Shown here: piece after piece, positions 9,670-19,462 of the stretch
Position numbering within the stretch: the stretch's first letter is position 1
Layout: the number at the start of each line of letters is the position of its first letter
NCBI GenBank assembly: GCA_902576415.1
Contig: CACGVZ010000009.1
Coordinates: forward strand, 1-55,504
Origin: an uncultured Prochlorococcus sp.
GTDB taxonomy: Bacteria > Cyanobacteriota > Cyanobacteriia > PCC-6307 > Cyanobiaceae
Direction: 5' to 3'
DNA length: 55,504 bases
Notes under the pieces: model-generated
The model's database searches: none
What the model was told of the DNA's origin: nothing
What the model saw: the letters and a program-made list of their open reading frames with translations, nothing else
Made by a program: the position numbers and the translations under genes

Positions 9670-9726
9670 TTCTCACGGATACATCACAATTTGAGTTATG
9701 GTCTTAAAGTTAAGTAAATCTTGAGT

Positions 9727-10689
9727 ATGAAGATTCTTTTAGTAGGAGCAACAGGGACGCTTGGTAGACAAATAGCAAAGCAAGCTATAGAAGATGGACA
9801 TGAAGTAAGATGCTTTGTAAGAAATCCAAGAAAAGCTTCCTTTCTACAAGAATGGGGTTGTGAGCTAACAAAAGGTAATTTATTAAATTCTCCTGATATC
9901 GAATATGCATTGCAAGATATTGAAGTAGTTATTGATGCAGCGACTAGTAGGCCAGATGATCCTAAAAGTATTTATGAAATTGATTGGGATGGAAAACTTA
10001 ACTTATTCAATGCTTGCGAATCTTTTAACGTAAAAAGGGTAATATTCCTCTCTATCCTCTTAACAGAAAAGTTTAGAAATGTACCTTTAATGGACATTAA
10101 ATTTTGCACTGAAAAACTTCTTGAAAAATCTGATTTAGACTATACAATCTTCAAATGTGCAGCTTTTATGCAAGGAGTTATTGGTCAATTCGCAATCCCA
10201 ATCTTGGATAGTCAAGCAGTGTGGATGAGTGGGACTCCAACTAAAATTGCTTATATGAATACACAAGATATGGCGAAAGTTGTTGTAGCAGCAGTAAATA
10301 ATCCAAAAACCTACAGAACATCATTGCCATTAGTAGGTCCCAAAGCATGGGATTCAAATGAAGTTATATCTTTATGTGAAAAATTTAGTGAAAAAAAAGC
10401 GAAAATTTTTAGAGTTTCCCCCTTCCTTATTAGTGTTACTCAAAAAGTAGTTTCCTTTTTCCAAGATTCTCTTAATGTTGGGGAGCGATTGGCTTTTGCT
10501 GAAGTAACTAGTAGTGGTGAATCGTTAGATGCTGACATGAGCAAAACTTACGAAATATTGGAAGTTAAAAAAGAAGATATGACCTCACTAGAGAGTTATA
10601 TAAAGGAGTATTATCAACAAATACTTAAAAGATTAAGGGAAATGGAAGCAGATCTTAATATTGAAGAAAAAAAGAGATTACCTTTTTAA
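9727..10689 (+). CDS. ycf39: Ycf39-type NAD(P)-binding SDR protein
   Basis: A 320-aa atypical short-chain dehydrogenase. The nucleotide-binding motif GATGTLGRQ sits right after the first strand (KILLVGATG), and the later NmrA/complex-I-39-kDa-like fold matches Ycf39. In cyanobacteria Ycf39 acts with high-light-inducible proteins in chlorophyll delivery to newly made D1 during photosystem II assembly. I start at the ATG at 9727 rather than the TTG at 9721, because MKILLVGATG is the conserved N-terminus. Confidence 0.92.
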   Translation: MKILLVGATGTLGRQIAKQAIEDGHEVRCFVRNPRKASFLQEWGCELTKGNLLNSPDIEYALQDIEVVIDAATSRPDDPKSIYEIDWDGKLNLFNACESFNVKRVIFLSILLTEKFRNVPLMDIKFCTEKLLEKSDLDYTIFKCAAFMQGVIGQFAIPILDSQAVWMSGTPTKIAYMNTQDMAKVVVAAVNNPKTYRTSLPLVGPKAWDSNEVISLCEKFSEKKAKIFRVSPFLISVTQKVVSFFQDSLNVGERLAFAEVTSSGESLDADMSKTYEILEVKKEDMTSLESYIKEYYQQILKRLREMEADLNIEEKKRLPF

Positions 10690-10711
10690 TATTGCAATTT
10701 TAGAATCGTAT

Positions 10712-10725
10712 AGTATATTTGTACT
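10712..10725 (+). promoter_or_regulatory. LexA-like box upstream of the 70-aa gene
   Basis: AGTATATTTGTACT matches the cyanobacterial LexA consensus RGTACNNNDGTWCB, as I recall it, at all but one position. It lies 20 nt before the ATG of the following small gene, overlapping likely -10 sequence, which suits a repressor site. No LexA gene is in the window. Confidence 0.4.
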
Positions 10726-10745
10726 ATATTAAATATTATTGACCT

Positions 10746-10958
10746 ATGTCTGTTTCTAAGTCTAAAAACCTTGAACGAAAGCTAGATAATTTTGCAAAAG
10801 AAGCAAAAAATGAATTGAATAATGTTTGCGGATCTTCATTATGGGAAAGCCTTGGGTTTGTTTTTTTTGATCAATTAGAAGATTCTGAAAAAATTGCGAA
10901 AGCAAATTTTTACTATGGACAACTTCAAATAATTAATGAAATTAAATTTTCAATTTGA
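10746..10958 (+). CDS. hypothetical 70-aa protein
   Basis: Unrecognised. The first part is basic and helical, with many lysines and heptad-like leucines. A middle SSLWESLGFVFFDQLEDSE is followed by a FYYGQLQIINEI tail. There is no signal peptide or membrane helix, so it is probably cytoplasmic. A LexA-like box just upstream suggests DNA-damage control. It lies between ycf39 and infA on the same strand. Confidence 0.6.
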   Translation: MSVSKSKNLERKLDNFAKEAKNELNNVCGSSLWESLGFVFFDQLEDSEKIAKANFYYGQLQIINEIKFSI

Positions 10959-11050
10959 ATTGAATTGCATATTTTTACGTATGTAATTTTTTTTAAATCA
11001 ATTTTGGCCAATCTTTTTCTGATAATATGTACTTAGTAAAAGATTAATTA

Positions 11051-11317
11051 ATGATTGAAACTTCAGGTGTAATAGAAAAAGAGCAGGGGAATGGATTTTA
11101 TTTGGTTACCTTAGAACAACCTGAAGGACATCAATGTTTATGTAGAGCTGCAGGTAAATTGACTAAATTTAGAATTAAATTATTAGCTGGAGACAAAGTG
11201 TTAGTTGAGATAAGTCCTTATGATCTTTCCAGAGGGAGGATAACTTATAGAGAGAGGAATGCAGGCAATGCTAAACCTACTACTAATAAAAATAATCCCA
11301 AGAGAAATAATAAATAA
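11051..11317 (+). CDS. infA: translation initiation factor IF-1
   Basis: An 88-aa S1/OB-fold protein that binds the ribosomal A site during initiation. The core (GVIEKEQGNGFYLVTLE, CRAAGKLTKFRIKLLAGDKV, SPYDLSRGRITYR) is typical of IF-1. The lysine- and asparagine-rich C-terminal tail of about 18 residues is an extension found in cyanobacterial forms. Confidence 0.95.
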   Translation: MIETSGVIEKEQGNGFYLVTLEQPEGHQCLCRAAGKLTKFRIKLLAGDKVLVEISPYDLSRGRITYRERNAGNAKPTTNKNNPKRNNK

Positions 11318-11326
11318 AAAGTTACT

Positions 11327-12703
11327 TTAGATAATATTTTTTATCGCTTCTTTAAACTCACTTCTTTGTTTAACACCTTGCCATTGTTTTTTTAATAATT
11401 TTTCTTTAAAAAGTTGAACTGTTGGTGTGCCATTAATACCAGCTTGTTTTGCAATATCTTGATCTTTATCAATATCTATTTCAACGCCAAGAACTGCACC
11501 ATCAAGTTCTTTAATTACCCTTTTTAACTGAGGTTTTAAAACATGACATGGACCGCAACTTGGAGAACTAAAAATTACTAATATAGGTTTTTTACTCTCG
11601 TGATAAAGTTTCCTTAATGCATAACTGCCTTTTTGCCATTCAGAATTTGAATCGAAAGTATCTTCATTAACTTCTTCTTCATTAAAATCTGATGTATTAA
11701 GTTTTTTTTCTGGTTCTGGTGTTTCTCTGACTATAGTTTTTGCTAAGTTTTTCTCGGCTAGCCACCTTTCGGTAGCTAATGCTGCCATGCACCCAGTTCC
11801 TGCAGCTGTCACTCCTTGTCTCCACTCAGAATCTACAACGTCACCTGCTGCGAAGATGCCTTCAATAGATGTTTCTGGCCTTCCTGATTTGCAAGCAATA
11901 TATCCTTTATTATCTAAATCAATTTTGTTGCCTAAGAACTTCGTATTTGGTGTGTGCCCTATCGCGTAAAAAAGACCTTTTATATTGATTTCCCCTTTAC
12001 CTTCTAGAGAGTGAATAGTTTCTATTTTCTCAAGCCATTCAGAGCCATCCGCTTTATTAACTTTTGTGTTCCAATGAATTTCTATTTTTGGATTAGCTTT
12101 TACTCTATCTACCATTGCTGCGCTAGCCCTTAATTTTTCTGATCTAACAATCAAATGCACTTTGCTTCCATACTTTGTGAGATATGCTGCTTCTTCACAT
12201 GCAGAGTCGCCGCCACCAATAACAGCTAATTCTTCACCTCTAAATTGTGGGGTCGCTCCATCACATATTGCACAAGCACTTATTCCTTTACTCCAGAATT
12301 TATCTTCATTTATCACGCCTAATCTATTTGCACTTGCTCCAGTTGCAATAATAATTGAGTTAGATTTTATAGTTCCTTCTAAAGTTTTTAATTCAAAGGG
12401 ATGTGAATCAGTATTTATTGAGACAACATCACTTTCGTATAAATTAGTGCCCCATCTTTCGGCTTGAGCTTTCATTAGATCCATTAATTCAGGACCAAGT
12501 ACACCATCTGGAAAACCTGGATAATTTTCAACAAATGTTGTAGTCATTAATTGGCCACCAGGAATTCCACCAGAATTAAATCCTGTAACTAGCAATGGTT
12601 GAAGATTTGCTCTTGCTGCATAAATTGCAGCTGTATATCCTGCAGGACCTGAACCAATAATTACAACATTTTCAACATTTGAAGTGATCTCTTTATTCTC
12701 CAT
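11327..12703 (-). CDS. trxB: NADPH thioredoxin reductase with fused thioredoxin domain (NTRC type)
   Basis: A 458-aa fusion. Residues 1-320 form an FAD/NADPH thioredoxin reductase: GSGPAGYTAAIYAA at 18-31, redox CxxC Cys144/Cys147 in SACAICDGA, NADPH motif GGGDSACEEA, and the GDV-containing FAD motif. After a charged linker, residues 355-458 form a thioredoxin with CGPC at 383-386 and the cis-proline in GTPT. The enzyme passes electrons from NADPH directly to targets such as peroxiredoxins and tetrapyrrole enzymes, allowing thiol regulation in the dark. Both redox sites are intact. Confidence 0.95.
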   Translation of the reverse strand: MENKEITSNVENVVIIGSGPAGYTAAIYAARANLQPLLVTGFNSGGIPGGQLMTTTFVENYPGFPDGVLGPELMDLMKAQAERWGTNLYESDVVSINTDSHPFELKTLEGTIKSNSIIIATGASANRLGVINEDKFWSKGISACAICDGATPQFRGEELAVIGGGDSACEEAAYLTKYGSKVHLIVRSEKLRASAAMVDRVKANPKIEIHWNTKVNKADGSEWLEKIETIHSLEGKGEINIKGLFYAIGHTPNTKFLGNKIDLDNKGYIACKSGRPETSIEGIFAAGDVVDSEWRQGVTAAGTGCMAALATERWLAEKNLAKTIVRETPEPEKKLNTSDFNEEEVNEDTFDSNSEWQKGSYALRKLYHESKKPILVIFSSPSCGPCHVLKPQLKRVIKELDGAVLGVEIDIDKDQDIAKQAGINGTPTVQLFKEKLLKKQWQGVKQRSEFKEAIKNII

Positions 12704-12782
12704 TTATTTGCTAATTTCAATATTAATAATAATAAACTAACCCAAATGATGTAGGGCGGATTCCACTCGATAGATTTATTAC

Positions 12783-13007
12783 TCAATCGTTGACTTTTTG
12801 ATCTAATAACTTTTTTAATTCCTTTGGGAAGTTTAAAACAGAATCTTTTAAATTTTCGTTCTTTTCTCCAATATGTAATATCCACTCTCTAAATTCTTCT
12901 GCGATGGCATAACTGTCTTCATACCTTTCTAAAGTGTCCATTGCAGAAATTCTATTGGTTGCCCAACAAGTCGCTATGTCGATCCTTTTTCTAATGAAAT
13001 TGTCCAT
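12783..13007 (-). CDS. hypothetical 74-aa protein
   Basis: Unrecognised. It is a soluble, largely helical protein (IRKRIDIATCWATNRI, YEDSYAIAEEFREWIL) with one cysteine and a lysine-rich tail. It lies 80 nt upstream of the NTRC-type reductase on the same strand. I prefer this frame to the overlapping one at 12661-12885 because it has a balanced composition and does not invade the reductase gene. Confidence 0.6.
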   Translation of the reverse strand: MDNFIRKRIDIATCWATNRISAMDTLERYEDSYAIAEEFREWILHIGEKNENLKDSVLNFPKELKKLLDQKVND

Positions 13008-13161
13008 TCAAAGATTTAAGTTGTATATAGATAAACACACTAGAGAACCTACGTATTGTCTAATAAGTTACAACTTTGTACTTCCAAACAATAATTTAAT
13101 CTTTAATTTATATTTGAGCCGATTTTTGGGTAAATTATAAAGAAAATATAAAGAAATAGAG

Positions 13162-13740
13162 TTAGACAGCCTCGCTGTGATTTGCAAGTAGCCTTTCAAC
13201 TTCCTCAAAACCCTCTTTAGCTGAATTTATTGCAAGCTCCTCGCTAACTTTTTCTTCTGATATTAATTTTGCGGATATTTTTTTTAAAAGAGTTTCTTTC
13301 TTTTCTCTTAGTGAACTAACAATTTCTTCTTCAATGATAGATTTTATTGCTTTAGAAATTATTTTTTTATCATTTGCTTCCTCGAATGTGCCCTGAACTA
13401 ATTCTTGAATAAATAATCTATGAACCTCACTACTCCTTAGAAAGCTTTCTGTGGCATTAATAATTCCTTCAACAAGAGCTTCATCAGGTTCAGAATCATT
13501 TTCTGCCAGCTTAAATTCCCAATCTAAATGTCTTCTTTGCCAGCCTGCTGAGTGGAGACTGGGCATGACTGTCTGTGAATAAGTATCAACTGACATTTCA
13601 TAAATTCTCTCTGCTAATTTCTCGCACCAGTCTTTACCATGCTTTTCTAGGTTTTTCTGCATAGCTTGCCTTGGAACAGCATGTCCACCATGATGACTGT
13701 GACATACTCCATCAGGACATTCGATTGCTTTTATACTCAT
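13162..13740 (-). CDS. conserved cyanobacterial hypothetical protein with His-rich N-terminus
   Basis: A 192-aa soluble protein without signal peptide. The N-terminus has closely spaced metal-ligand candidates (CPDGVCHSHHGGH, residues 8-20). The rest is strongly helical and acidic. I do not recognise the family. The N-terminal Cys/His cluster could bind zinc or another metal, but this is inference. It is divergent from the transhydrogenase genes across 127 nt. Confidence 0.75.
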   Translation of the reverse strand: MSIKAIECPDGVCHSHHGGHAVPRQAMQKNLEKHGKDWCEKLAERIYEMSVDTYSQTVMPSLHSAGWQRRHLDWEFKLAENDSEPDEALVEGIINATESFLRSSEVHRLFIQELVQGTFEEANDKKIISKAIKSIIEEEIVSSLREKKETLLKKISAKLISEEKVSEELAINSAKEGFEEVERLLANHSEAV

Positions 13741-13867
13741 TAGATTATTAAGTACCTCTATATTCTAGATAGCTATTTTTTATAGAAAAGAAAATATATT
13801 TTTAACAAAAATCCAAGACTTTTGACTTTCTTCAATTTATATTTAGTATGTTAAAAAAATAAATAAA

Positions 13868-14998
13868 TTGACAAAGATACTTATTCCTTCCGAAACAAGC
13901 TCTGGTGAAAGGAGAGTTTCAGCTACACCAGAAGCGGTAAAGAAATTAAAAAGCCTTGGATGTGATGTTTATATTGAAAGTTCAGCAGGAAAATTATCAG
14001 GATTTAGTGACTTATCATATGAAGAATCGGGCGGAACAATAATAAACAGCTCAGATAAAAAAATTTGGGGTGAAGCGGACTTAATATTTTGTGTTCAAAC
14101 TCCATCAGAGGATAATTTAACTAAGTTAAAGAAAGGCGCTGTTCTTCTTGGTCTTCTTAACCCATATGGCAATAAGGAGCTCCTTAGGATTATAAATAGT
14201 ACTAAGATTTCAGCTTTATCACTAGAGTTGCTTCCGAGGATTAGTAGAGCTCAATCTTCTGATGTTCTTTCTTCACAGGCCAATATTGCTGGATATAAAG
14301 CAGTTCTTTTGGCTGCAAGTGAGTTAGATAGATATTTCCCAATGCTTATGACTGCAGCAGGGACAGTCCAACCTGCCAAAGTAGTTGTTCTTGGTGGAGG
14401 TGTAGCAGGATTACAGGCAGTTGCGACAGCAAAAAGACTTGGAGCAATAGTATTCGTATCTGATATTAGACCTGCTGTTAAAGAACAAGTAGAGTCCCTC
14501 GGAGCTAGATTTATAGAACTTCCTGAAGTTGAGGAAAAGCCTGGAGAGGCAGGAGGTTATGCAAAAGCTGTAACACCCGAATTCCTCTCAAAACAGAAGG
14601 CAACTTTAACTAAATATTTATCTGAAGCTGATGTTGCTATATGTACTGCGCAAGTTCTAGGTAAAAAGGCCCCTGTTTTAATTGACGCTCCAATGATTGA
14701 AAAAATGAGGCCTGGAGCAGTAGTTATTGATTTAGCAGTTTCTCAGGGAGGCAACTGCGAAGGAACAAAATCAAATGAAACTATTATCAAAGATGGGGTA
14801 AAACTTATAGGAGCGGGCGAATTACCCTCTTCAGTTCCTTATGATGCAAGTTCACTTTATGCTAAGAACTTAACATCTTTGATTACACCATTTATAAAAG
14901 ATGGTGTAATTAAATTAGATAGAGAGGACGAACTCATTTCTGGATGTTTATTAAGCGATGAAGGAGTTGTTCTTCAAAATAAAGTTTTTGAAAATTGA
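13868..14998 (+). CDS. pntA1: NAD(P) transhydrogenase alpha subunit part 1 (NAD-binding)
   Basis: A 376-aa soluble domain dI of proton-translocating transhydrogenase, which binds NAD(H). The alanine-dehydrogenase-like fold shows SGERRVSATPEAVKKL at the N-terminus and the dinucleotide motif VLGGGVAGLQAVATAKRLGA near residue 180. It works with the next two genes to make NADPH from NADH using the proton gradient. The start is TTG at 13868, matching the family N-terminus MTKILIPSE. It is first of a three-gene operon with gaps of only 12 and 8 nt. Confidence 0.95.
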   Translation: MTKILIPSETSSGERRVSATPEAVKKLKSLGCDVYIESSAGKLSGFSDLSYEESGGTIINSSDKKIWGEADLIFCVQTPSEDNLTKLKKGAVLLGLLNPYGNKELLRIINSTKISALSLELLPRISRAQSSDVLSSQANIAGYKAVLLAASELDRYFPMLMTAAGTVQPAKVVVLGGGVAGLQAVATAKRLGAIVFVSDIRPAVKEQVESLGARFIELPEVEEKPGEAGGYAKAVTPEFLSKQKATLTKYLSEADVAICTAQVLGKKAPVLIDAPMIEKMRPGAVVIDLAVSQGGNCEGTKSNETIIKDGVKLIGAGELPSSVPYDASSLYAKNLTSLITPFIKDGVIKLDREDELISGCLLSDEGVVLQNKVFEN

Positions 14999-15010
14999 GG
15001 TTTTAAAATT

Positions 15011-15304
15011 ATGTCTTTTATAAGTCTTCTTTGGGTTCTTTTACTTGGTAGTTTATTAGGTCTCGAGTTAATTGGAAAAGTTCCTCCTACTCTTCACACA
15101 CCTCTAATGAGTGGAGCAAATGCAATTTCAGGAATAACAATGCTTGCAGCTTTGACTTTAATTGTAAAAGCAGAAGGTAACGTGCCACTTTTAATCATTG
15201 GTTCAGTTTCTCTTGGATTTGCTCTTTTCAACGTTGTAGGAGGTTTCTTTGTAACTGATCGAATGCTCGCGATGTTTAGTCGTAAACCATCAAATAAGAA
15301 GTAA
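15011..15304 (+). CDS. pntA2: NAD(P) transhydrogenase alpha subunit part 2 (membrane)
   Basis: A 97-aa protein with three membrane helices, corresponding to the C-terminal part of alpha in organisms where the subunit is split. The conserved TPLMSGANAISGI turn is present. It forms the proton channel together with the membrane part of the beta subunit. Confidence 0.95.
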   Translation: MSFISLLWVLLLGSLLGLELIGKVPPTLHTPLMSGANAISGITMLAALTLIVKAEGNVPLLIIGSVSLGFALFNVVGGFFVTDRMLAMFSRKPSNKK

Positions 15305-15312
15305 TTTTTAAC

Positions 15313-16752
15313 ATGAATCTACCTGTAATCATTAAATTCGTTATTGACCTTCTAGCAGTACTTTTACTTGCTTTGGGAATAAAAGGATTGTCAAAAGTAA
15401 AATCAGCAAGAGATGCCAATAGATTAGCTGCATTTGCAATGTCGCTATCAGTAGTAGGATTACTTTCTTATTATTTAGGCACTTCTGGAATTGCTATTCA
15501 GTCTTGGATTTGGATAATAATTGGATCAATCTTAGGTAGTTTATTCGGAGCAATTCTTGCAAAAAAAGTACCTATGACCTCCATGCCTGAAACAGTGGCT
15601 TTGTTCAATGGTTGTGGAGGAATGTCATCACTTTTAGTGGCCTTAGGAGTAGCTATTTTTCCTATATCTGGTGGCCAAGAAAATTTTGATTTTTTTAAGT
15701 CACTGATTAACGAAGTTTCAATATCTGTTTCTATATTTGTTGGTGCAATAACTTTCACAGGTTCAATTGTGGCGATGGCAAAATTACAGGGTTGGTTGTC
15801 AACTCCAGGATGGACTCAGAGCAAAGTTAGACATTTTGTAAATATTGTTTTTGCAGTTGCTTCCTTGATAGCCTTTTTTGATTTGATAAACGGTAATACA
15901 AGTTCTATTTGGCTTTTAGTTATAGTTTCTTCTTTATTAGGTATTGGAGTTACTTTACCAATTGGTGGAGCTGATATGCCAGTCGTTATATCCTTATTAA
16001 ATAGCTATTCAGGGATTGCAGCAGCAGCAGCAGGTTTCGTTGTAGATAGTCAGCTTTTGATAGTAGCAGGCGCAATGGTTGGAGCAGCAGGCCTAATACT
16101 TACTCAAGTAATGTGCAAGGGTATGAATAGATCATTGGTCTCAGTTCTTTTTGGAGGATCTTTATCTGCACAAAGTACAGCCACTTCTGGTTCAGGAGAA
16201 TATACAAATATAACTTCTTGCAGTGTTGAAGAATGTGCATTGACTTTAGAGGCAGCCAACAAGGTAATTATAGTTCCTGGTTATGGTCTAGCGGTAGCTC
16301 AAGCTCAACATACCTTAAGGGAAGTAACAAAAAAACTAGAGCAAAACGGTATTGAAGTTGTTTACGCAATTCATCCTGTAGCAGGGAGGATGCCTGGACA
16401 TATGAATGTACTTTTAGCAGAAGCAGATGTTCCTTACGAACAACTTAAAGAGATGGACGTTGTAAATCCTGATTTTCCAGCAACGGATGTTGTTTTAGTT
16501 TTAGGAGCAAATGATGTCGTTAATCCTCAAGCTAAAAATGATAGCTCTTCTCCTTTATATGGCATGCCAGTTCTTGATGTGCAGGAAGCAAGAACTGTAT
16601 TTGTAATTAAACGTGGAATGAGTGCAGGTTACTCCGGAATAAAAAATGATTTATTTGATCTGCCAAATACCTCAATGGTCTTTGGTGATGCAAAGAAGGT
16701 ACTAAATGATTTGATTGGAGAATTAAAGGATCTTGGAGTTGGGGAGAAATAG
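15313..16752 (+). CDS. pntB: NAD(P) transhydrogenase beta subunit PntB
   Basis: A 479-aa subunit with about eight or nine N-terminal membrane helices and the C-terminal NADP(H)-binding domain dIII. The signature VPGYGLAVAQAQH near residue 318 is present, as are HPVAGRMPGHMNVLLAEA and GANDVVNP. Length is normal. The stop overlaps the first codons of the following hydrolase gene by about 20 nt. Confidence 0.96.
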   Translation: MNLPVIIKFVIDLLAVLLLALGIKGLSKVKSARDANRLAAFAMSLSVVGLLSYYLGTSGIAIQSWIWIIIGSILGSLFGAILAKKVPMTSMPETVALFNGCGGMSSLLVALGVAIFPISGGQENFDFFKSLINEVSISVSIFVGAITFTGSIVAMAKLQGWLSTPGWTQSKVRHFVNIVFAVASLIAFFDLINGNTSSIWLLVIVSSLLGIGVTLPIGGADMPVVISLLNSYSGIAAAAAGFVVDSQLLIVAGAMVGAAGLILTQVMCKGMNRSLVSVLFGGSLSAQSTATSGSGEYTNITSCSVEECALTLEAANKVIIVPGYGLAVAQAQHTLREVTKKLEQNGIEVVYAIHPVAGRMPGHMNVLLAEADVPYEQLKEMDVVNPDFPATDVVLVLGANDVVNPQAKNDSSSPLYGMPVLDVQEARTVFVIKRGMSAGYSGIKNDLFDLPNTSMVFGDAKKVLNDLIGELKDLGVGEK

Positions 16753-17818
16753 TAGTATATCTTTTAGTTTTTCAGATTACGTAAAAAATAAGCCATTTCG
16801 AGAAGTTTTACCTTGGGTAGGTGGCGACTTACAAACTTTGAGAGATACTTTTGTTATTGATCTTGGTAAATCAAAAAAAAATAAAAAAATATTCTTTCCG
16901 ATTAATAAAATTCTGTCTAAAAATTTTGAATATGATTATCTTCTAGGGTTTTTAGAATTACCTGATAACTTAGACCTACTTAGGGGTTTTGTAATAGTTA
17001 CTCATGGTTTAGGGGGTTCAACTAAACGGTTTGGTTTAAGAAGAATTTCTAGGAAATTAGCAAATAATGGTTTTGGAGTTCTTAAATTAAATCTGAGAGG
17101 ATCTGGATCTGCGAGATATTTAGCTAAAGGAAATTATTGTGCTAGATGCTCCAGTGATGTTATTTCAGCAATTAATTATTTTAAAAAATTCATTAATGCA
17201 GAGTTTAAAGATCTCATTAAGATGAATTATCTTCCAATTTACGGAGTTGGATTATCTTTAGGCGGAACAATTCTTTTAAATGCCTGCTTAGATTACGATG
17301 AAAACAAAGGAGAAAAACTTTTAGATGGCCTAGCCTGCGTGAGTAGCCCTTTAGATTTATCATCATGTAGTCTCTGTATTGAAAAATCTAGAAATTATAT
17401 CTACCAAAAATGGTTACTTCATCGCTTAAAAAATCAGTTATGGGACGGATTTAATGATGAAGGCAAAATTCTTAATAATGAGAAATTAAGAAAAAAAATT
17501 AGAGCTTTAAAAAGTATAAGGGAATTTGATCAGAAATTTACAGCTCCAAGTTGGGGATTTGATTCTTTAGAAGATTATTATGTTAAAGCTTCTCCAATAT
17601 TTAGAATCCAAAACTCAATAAAAAAATTACCTCAAATGCTTTTTATTCATGCCAAGGATGATCCTTGGGTTCCATATAATGCAACTTTGAATTTAAGAGG
17701 GAAATTTATTGATAAATTTACTATTTTTATTACTGAAAAAGGAGGTCACAATGGTTTTCACTCTATTAATGGCTGCTGGTCAGACGAAGTAGTAAAAGAC
17801 TGGTTTATTAATATCTAG
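16733..17818 (+). CDS. YheT-like alpha/beta hydrolase
   Basis: A 361-aa hydrolase of the COG0429/YheT type. Visible features are HGLGGSTKRFG (oxyanion region), the nucleophile in GVGLSLGGTILLN near residue 173, the acid in HAKDDPWVPY, and the histidine in GGHNGFHS. The N-terminal PWVGGDLQTLRD resembles the family's usual lead-in. The substrate is unknown; relatives are esterases or lipases. The start is uncertain: TTG at 16733 or TTG at 16739, both inside the end of pntB. Confidence 0.85.
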   Translation: MELGRNSSISFSFSDYVKNKPFREVLPWVGGDLQTLRDTFVIDLGKSKKNKKIFFPINKILSKNFEYDYLLGFLELPDNLDLLRGFVIVTHGLGGSTKRFGLRRISRKLANNGFGVLKLNLRGSGSARYLAKGNYCARCSSDVISAINYFKKFINAEFKDLIKMNYLPIYGVGLSLGGTILLNACLDYDENKGEKLLDGLACVSSPLDLSSCSLCIEKSRNYIYQKWLLHRLKNQLWDGFNDEGKILNNEKLRKKIRALKSIREFDQKFTAPSWGFDSLEDYYVKASPIFRIQNSIKKLPQMLFIHAKDDPWVPYNATLNLRGKFIDKFTIFITEKGGHNGFHSINGCWSDEVVKDWFINI

Positions 17819-18158
17819 GACTATTTGAAAATGGTGTTTTTTTAAAAATCCATTTTTCTATTGGCTGACCGTTAATAATATGTGAGGTAAAAATTTCTGA
17901 AATTTTTTCTGGAGAAACTTTCTCGTACCAAATACCATCAGGCCACACAAGAAGAATTGGGCCGTTCTTACATATCCTTAAACAGTCAGCTTTTGATCTC
18001 AATATATGAACGTTTTTTGTACAGGGATCATTCTCAAATTTTTTTAAAGTCTTTTTCAGGCATTCCCATGTTTTTTGACCTTCATTGCCTTTAAAGCATT
18101 TCTGTTTTGTGGGTGATGCGCATAGTAGAAGATGCTTTTTAATATTCACTTTATCCAA
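17808..18158 (-). CDS. thioredoxin-like [2Fe-2S] ferredoxin
   Basis: A 116-aa protein. The cysteine spacing ([12 protein letters not shown] near residues 13-22, then DCLRIC near residues 58-62, followed by [13 protein letters not shown]) matches the thioredoxin-like 2Fe-2S ferredoxin family related to the NuoE fold. It probably carries one electron in an unknown pathway. Its start overlaps the dxr stop by 8 nt, suggesting co-transcription. Its 3' end overlaps the convergent hydrolase by 11 nt. Confidence 0.85.
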   Translation of the reverse strand: MDKVNIKKHLLLCASPTKQKCFKGNEGQKTWECLKKTLKKFENDPCTKNVHILRSKADCLRICKNGPILLVWPDGIWYEKVSPEKISEIFTSHIINGQPIEKWIFKKTPFSNSPRY

Positions 18159-19380
18159 TACTTACGTATTTTTTCCCTTTTTTAATTTCTTGCTCAACAA
18201 AAAGTCTGGCCCAATTGTCTACTTCAAGAATATCCTCCAATTCGGGCCTCAAATTCAAATTCGCCATATGTGATTCACATGCTTTACTTATAAATGTTGG
18301 AATTTCTTGAAAAGAAATTTTTTCTTTAAGGAATTGTTCAACAGCCATTTCATTAGCAGCATTTAAGACTGCAGGCATAGTCCCAGAAGATTTACCTGCG
18401 GCATAGGCAAGTCCCATGCATGGATATTTAAACTCGTCTGGCTCTTTAAAAGTTAATTTTCCAATTTCACTTAGGTTTAATCTTTTCCAATTTGTTTTAA
18501 ATCTTTCAGGCCAACTCATTGCATATAAAATGGGTAGTTTCATATCTGGCCAACCTAATTGAGCTAATACTGAAGAATCTTCCATCTCAATCATTGAATG
18601 AATAATACTTTGAGGGTGGATAACTATTTCGATATTTTCGTAGGAGGTCCCAAATAAATAATGAGCTTCTATAACTTCTAACCCTTTATTCATAAGAGTT
18701 GCAGAATCTACAGTTATTTTTTTTCCCATATCCCAATTAGGATGTGAAGTTGCATCTTCCACTGTGACATGCTTTAAATCCTCAACGGCCCAATCTCTGA
18801 AAGCACCACCAGAAGCTGTTAAATGTATGGCTTTTAAACCTTTAGGTATCTCTCCTGTTGAAAAATCTGCATTTTCATAATTGGGTAATCCTTGTAAACA
18901 TTGAAAGATAGCAGAATGTTCTGAATCAGCAGGTAAAAGCCTACTATTATTTTTCTTTAATGCAGGAATAACAATTGGTCCTGCCGCAATTAAAGTTTCT
19001 TTGTTAGCAAGTGCAATATTCTTCCCCGCATTAATTGCTGACATTGTTGGGATTAAGCCTGCACATCCTACTATCCCTGTAACTACAGTATCTGCCTTAT
19101 TCCATGCTGCAACAGCGTTAATCCCCTCCTTTCCACTCAAAATCAAGGGAGCACTATCCAAATCTAAGTTATTAATATTATCTTTTAAATCTTCTATAAG
19201 ATTTTCATCCTCAATCGCAACTACTTCTGGTTTGTGTGTTTTAACTTGTTCTGTTAATAAATTAATATTTCTTCCTGCCGAGAGAGCTACGGCTTTAAAC
19301 TTATCAGGCTGCTCACTAGCTATTTCGAGAGTTTGAGTCCCAATTGAACCAGTAGAACCGAGCACAGTAATGTATTTCAA
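18151..19380 (-). CDS. dxr: 1-deoxy-D-xylulose 5-phosphate reductoisomerase
   Basis: A 409-aa enzyme that converts DXP to 2-C-methylerythritol 4-phosphate with NADPH, the committed step of the MEP isoprenoid pathway that feeds chlorophyll and carotenoid synthesis. NADPH motif [11 protein letters not shown] at residues 8-18, the metal and substrate block [13 protein letters not shown] near 150-160, SGGAFRD, and [21 protein letters not shown] are all present. Length is normal. Confidence 0.97.
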   Translation of the reverse strand: MKYITVLGSTGSIGTQTLEIASEQPDKFKAVALSAGRNINLLTEQVKTHKPEVVAIEDENLIEDLKDNINNLDLDSAPLILSGKEGINAVAAWNKADTVVTGIVGCAGLIPTMSAINAGKNIALANKETLIAAGPIVIPALKKNNSRLLPADSEHSAIFQCLQGLPNYENADFSTGEIPKGLKAIHLTASGGAFRDWAVEDLKHVTVEDATSHPNWDMGKKITVDSATLMNKGLEVIEAHYLFGTSYENIEIVIHPQSIIHSMIEMEDSSVLAQLGWPDMKLPILYAMSWPERFKTNWKRLNLSEIGKLTFKEPDEFKYPCMGLAYAAGKSSGTMPAVLNAANEMAVEQFLKEKISFQEIPTFISKACESHMANLNLRPELEDILEVDNWARLFVEQEIKKGKKYVSIG

Positions 19381-19462
19381 TTTTCTCTGATATTTCTAAT
19401 ATCTTCCCATTTAAAGGTGTATTTAAAAAACAAAAATTTCAAATTGGTTTTTTTCTTAAAAT

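Noticed and set aside
12661..12885. Minus-strand 74-codon frame overlapping the NTRC-type gene start
   Set aside because: It overlaps two better genes in other frames and has a skewed composition (very Lys/Arg/Ile/Leu rich).
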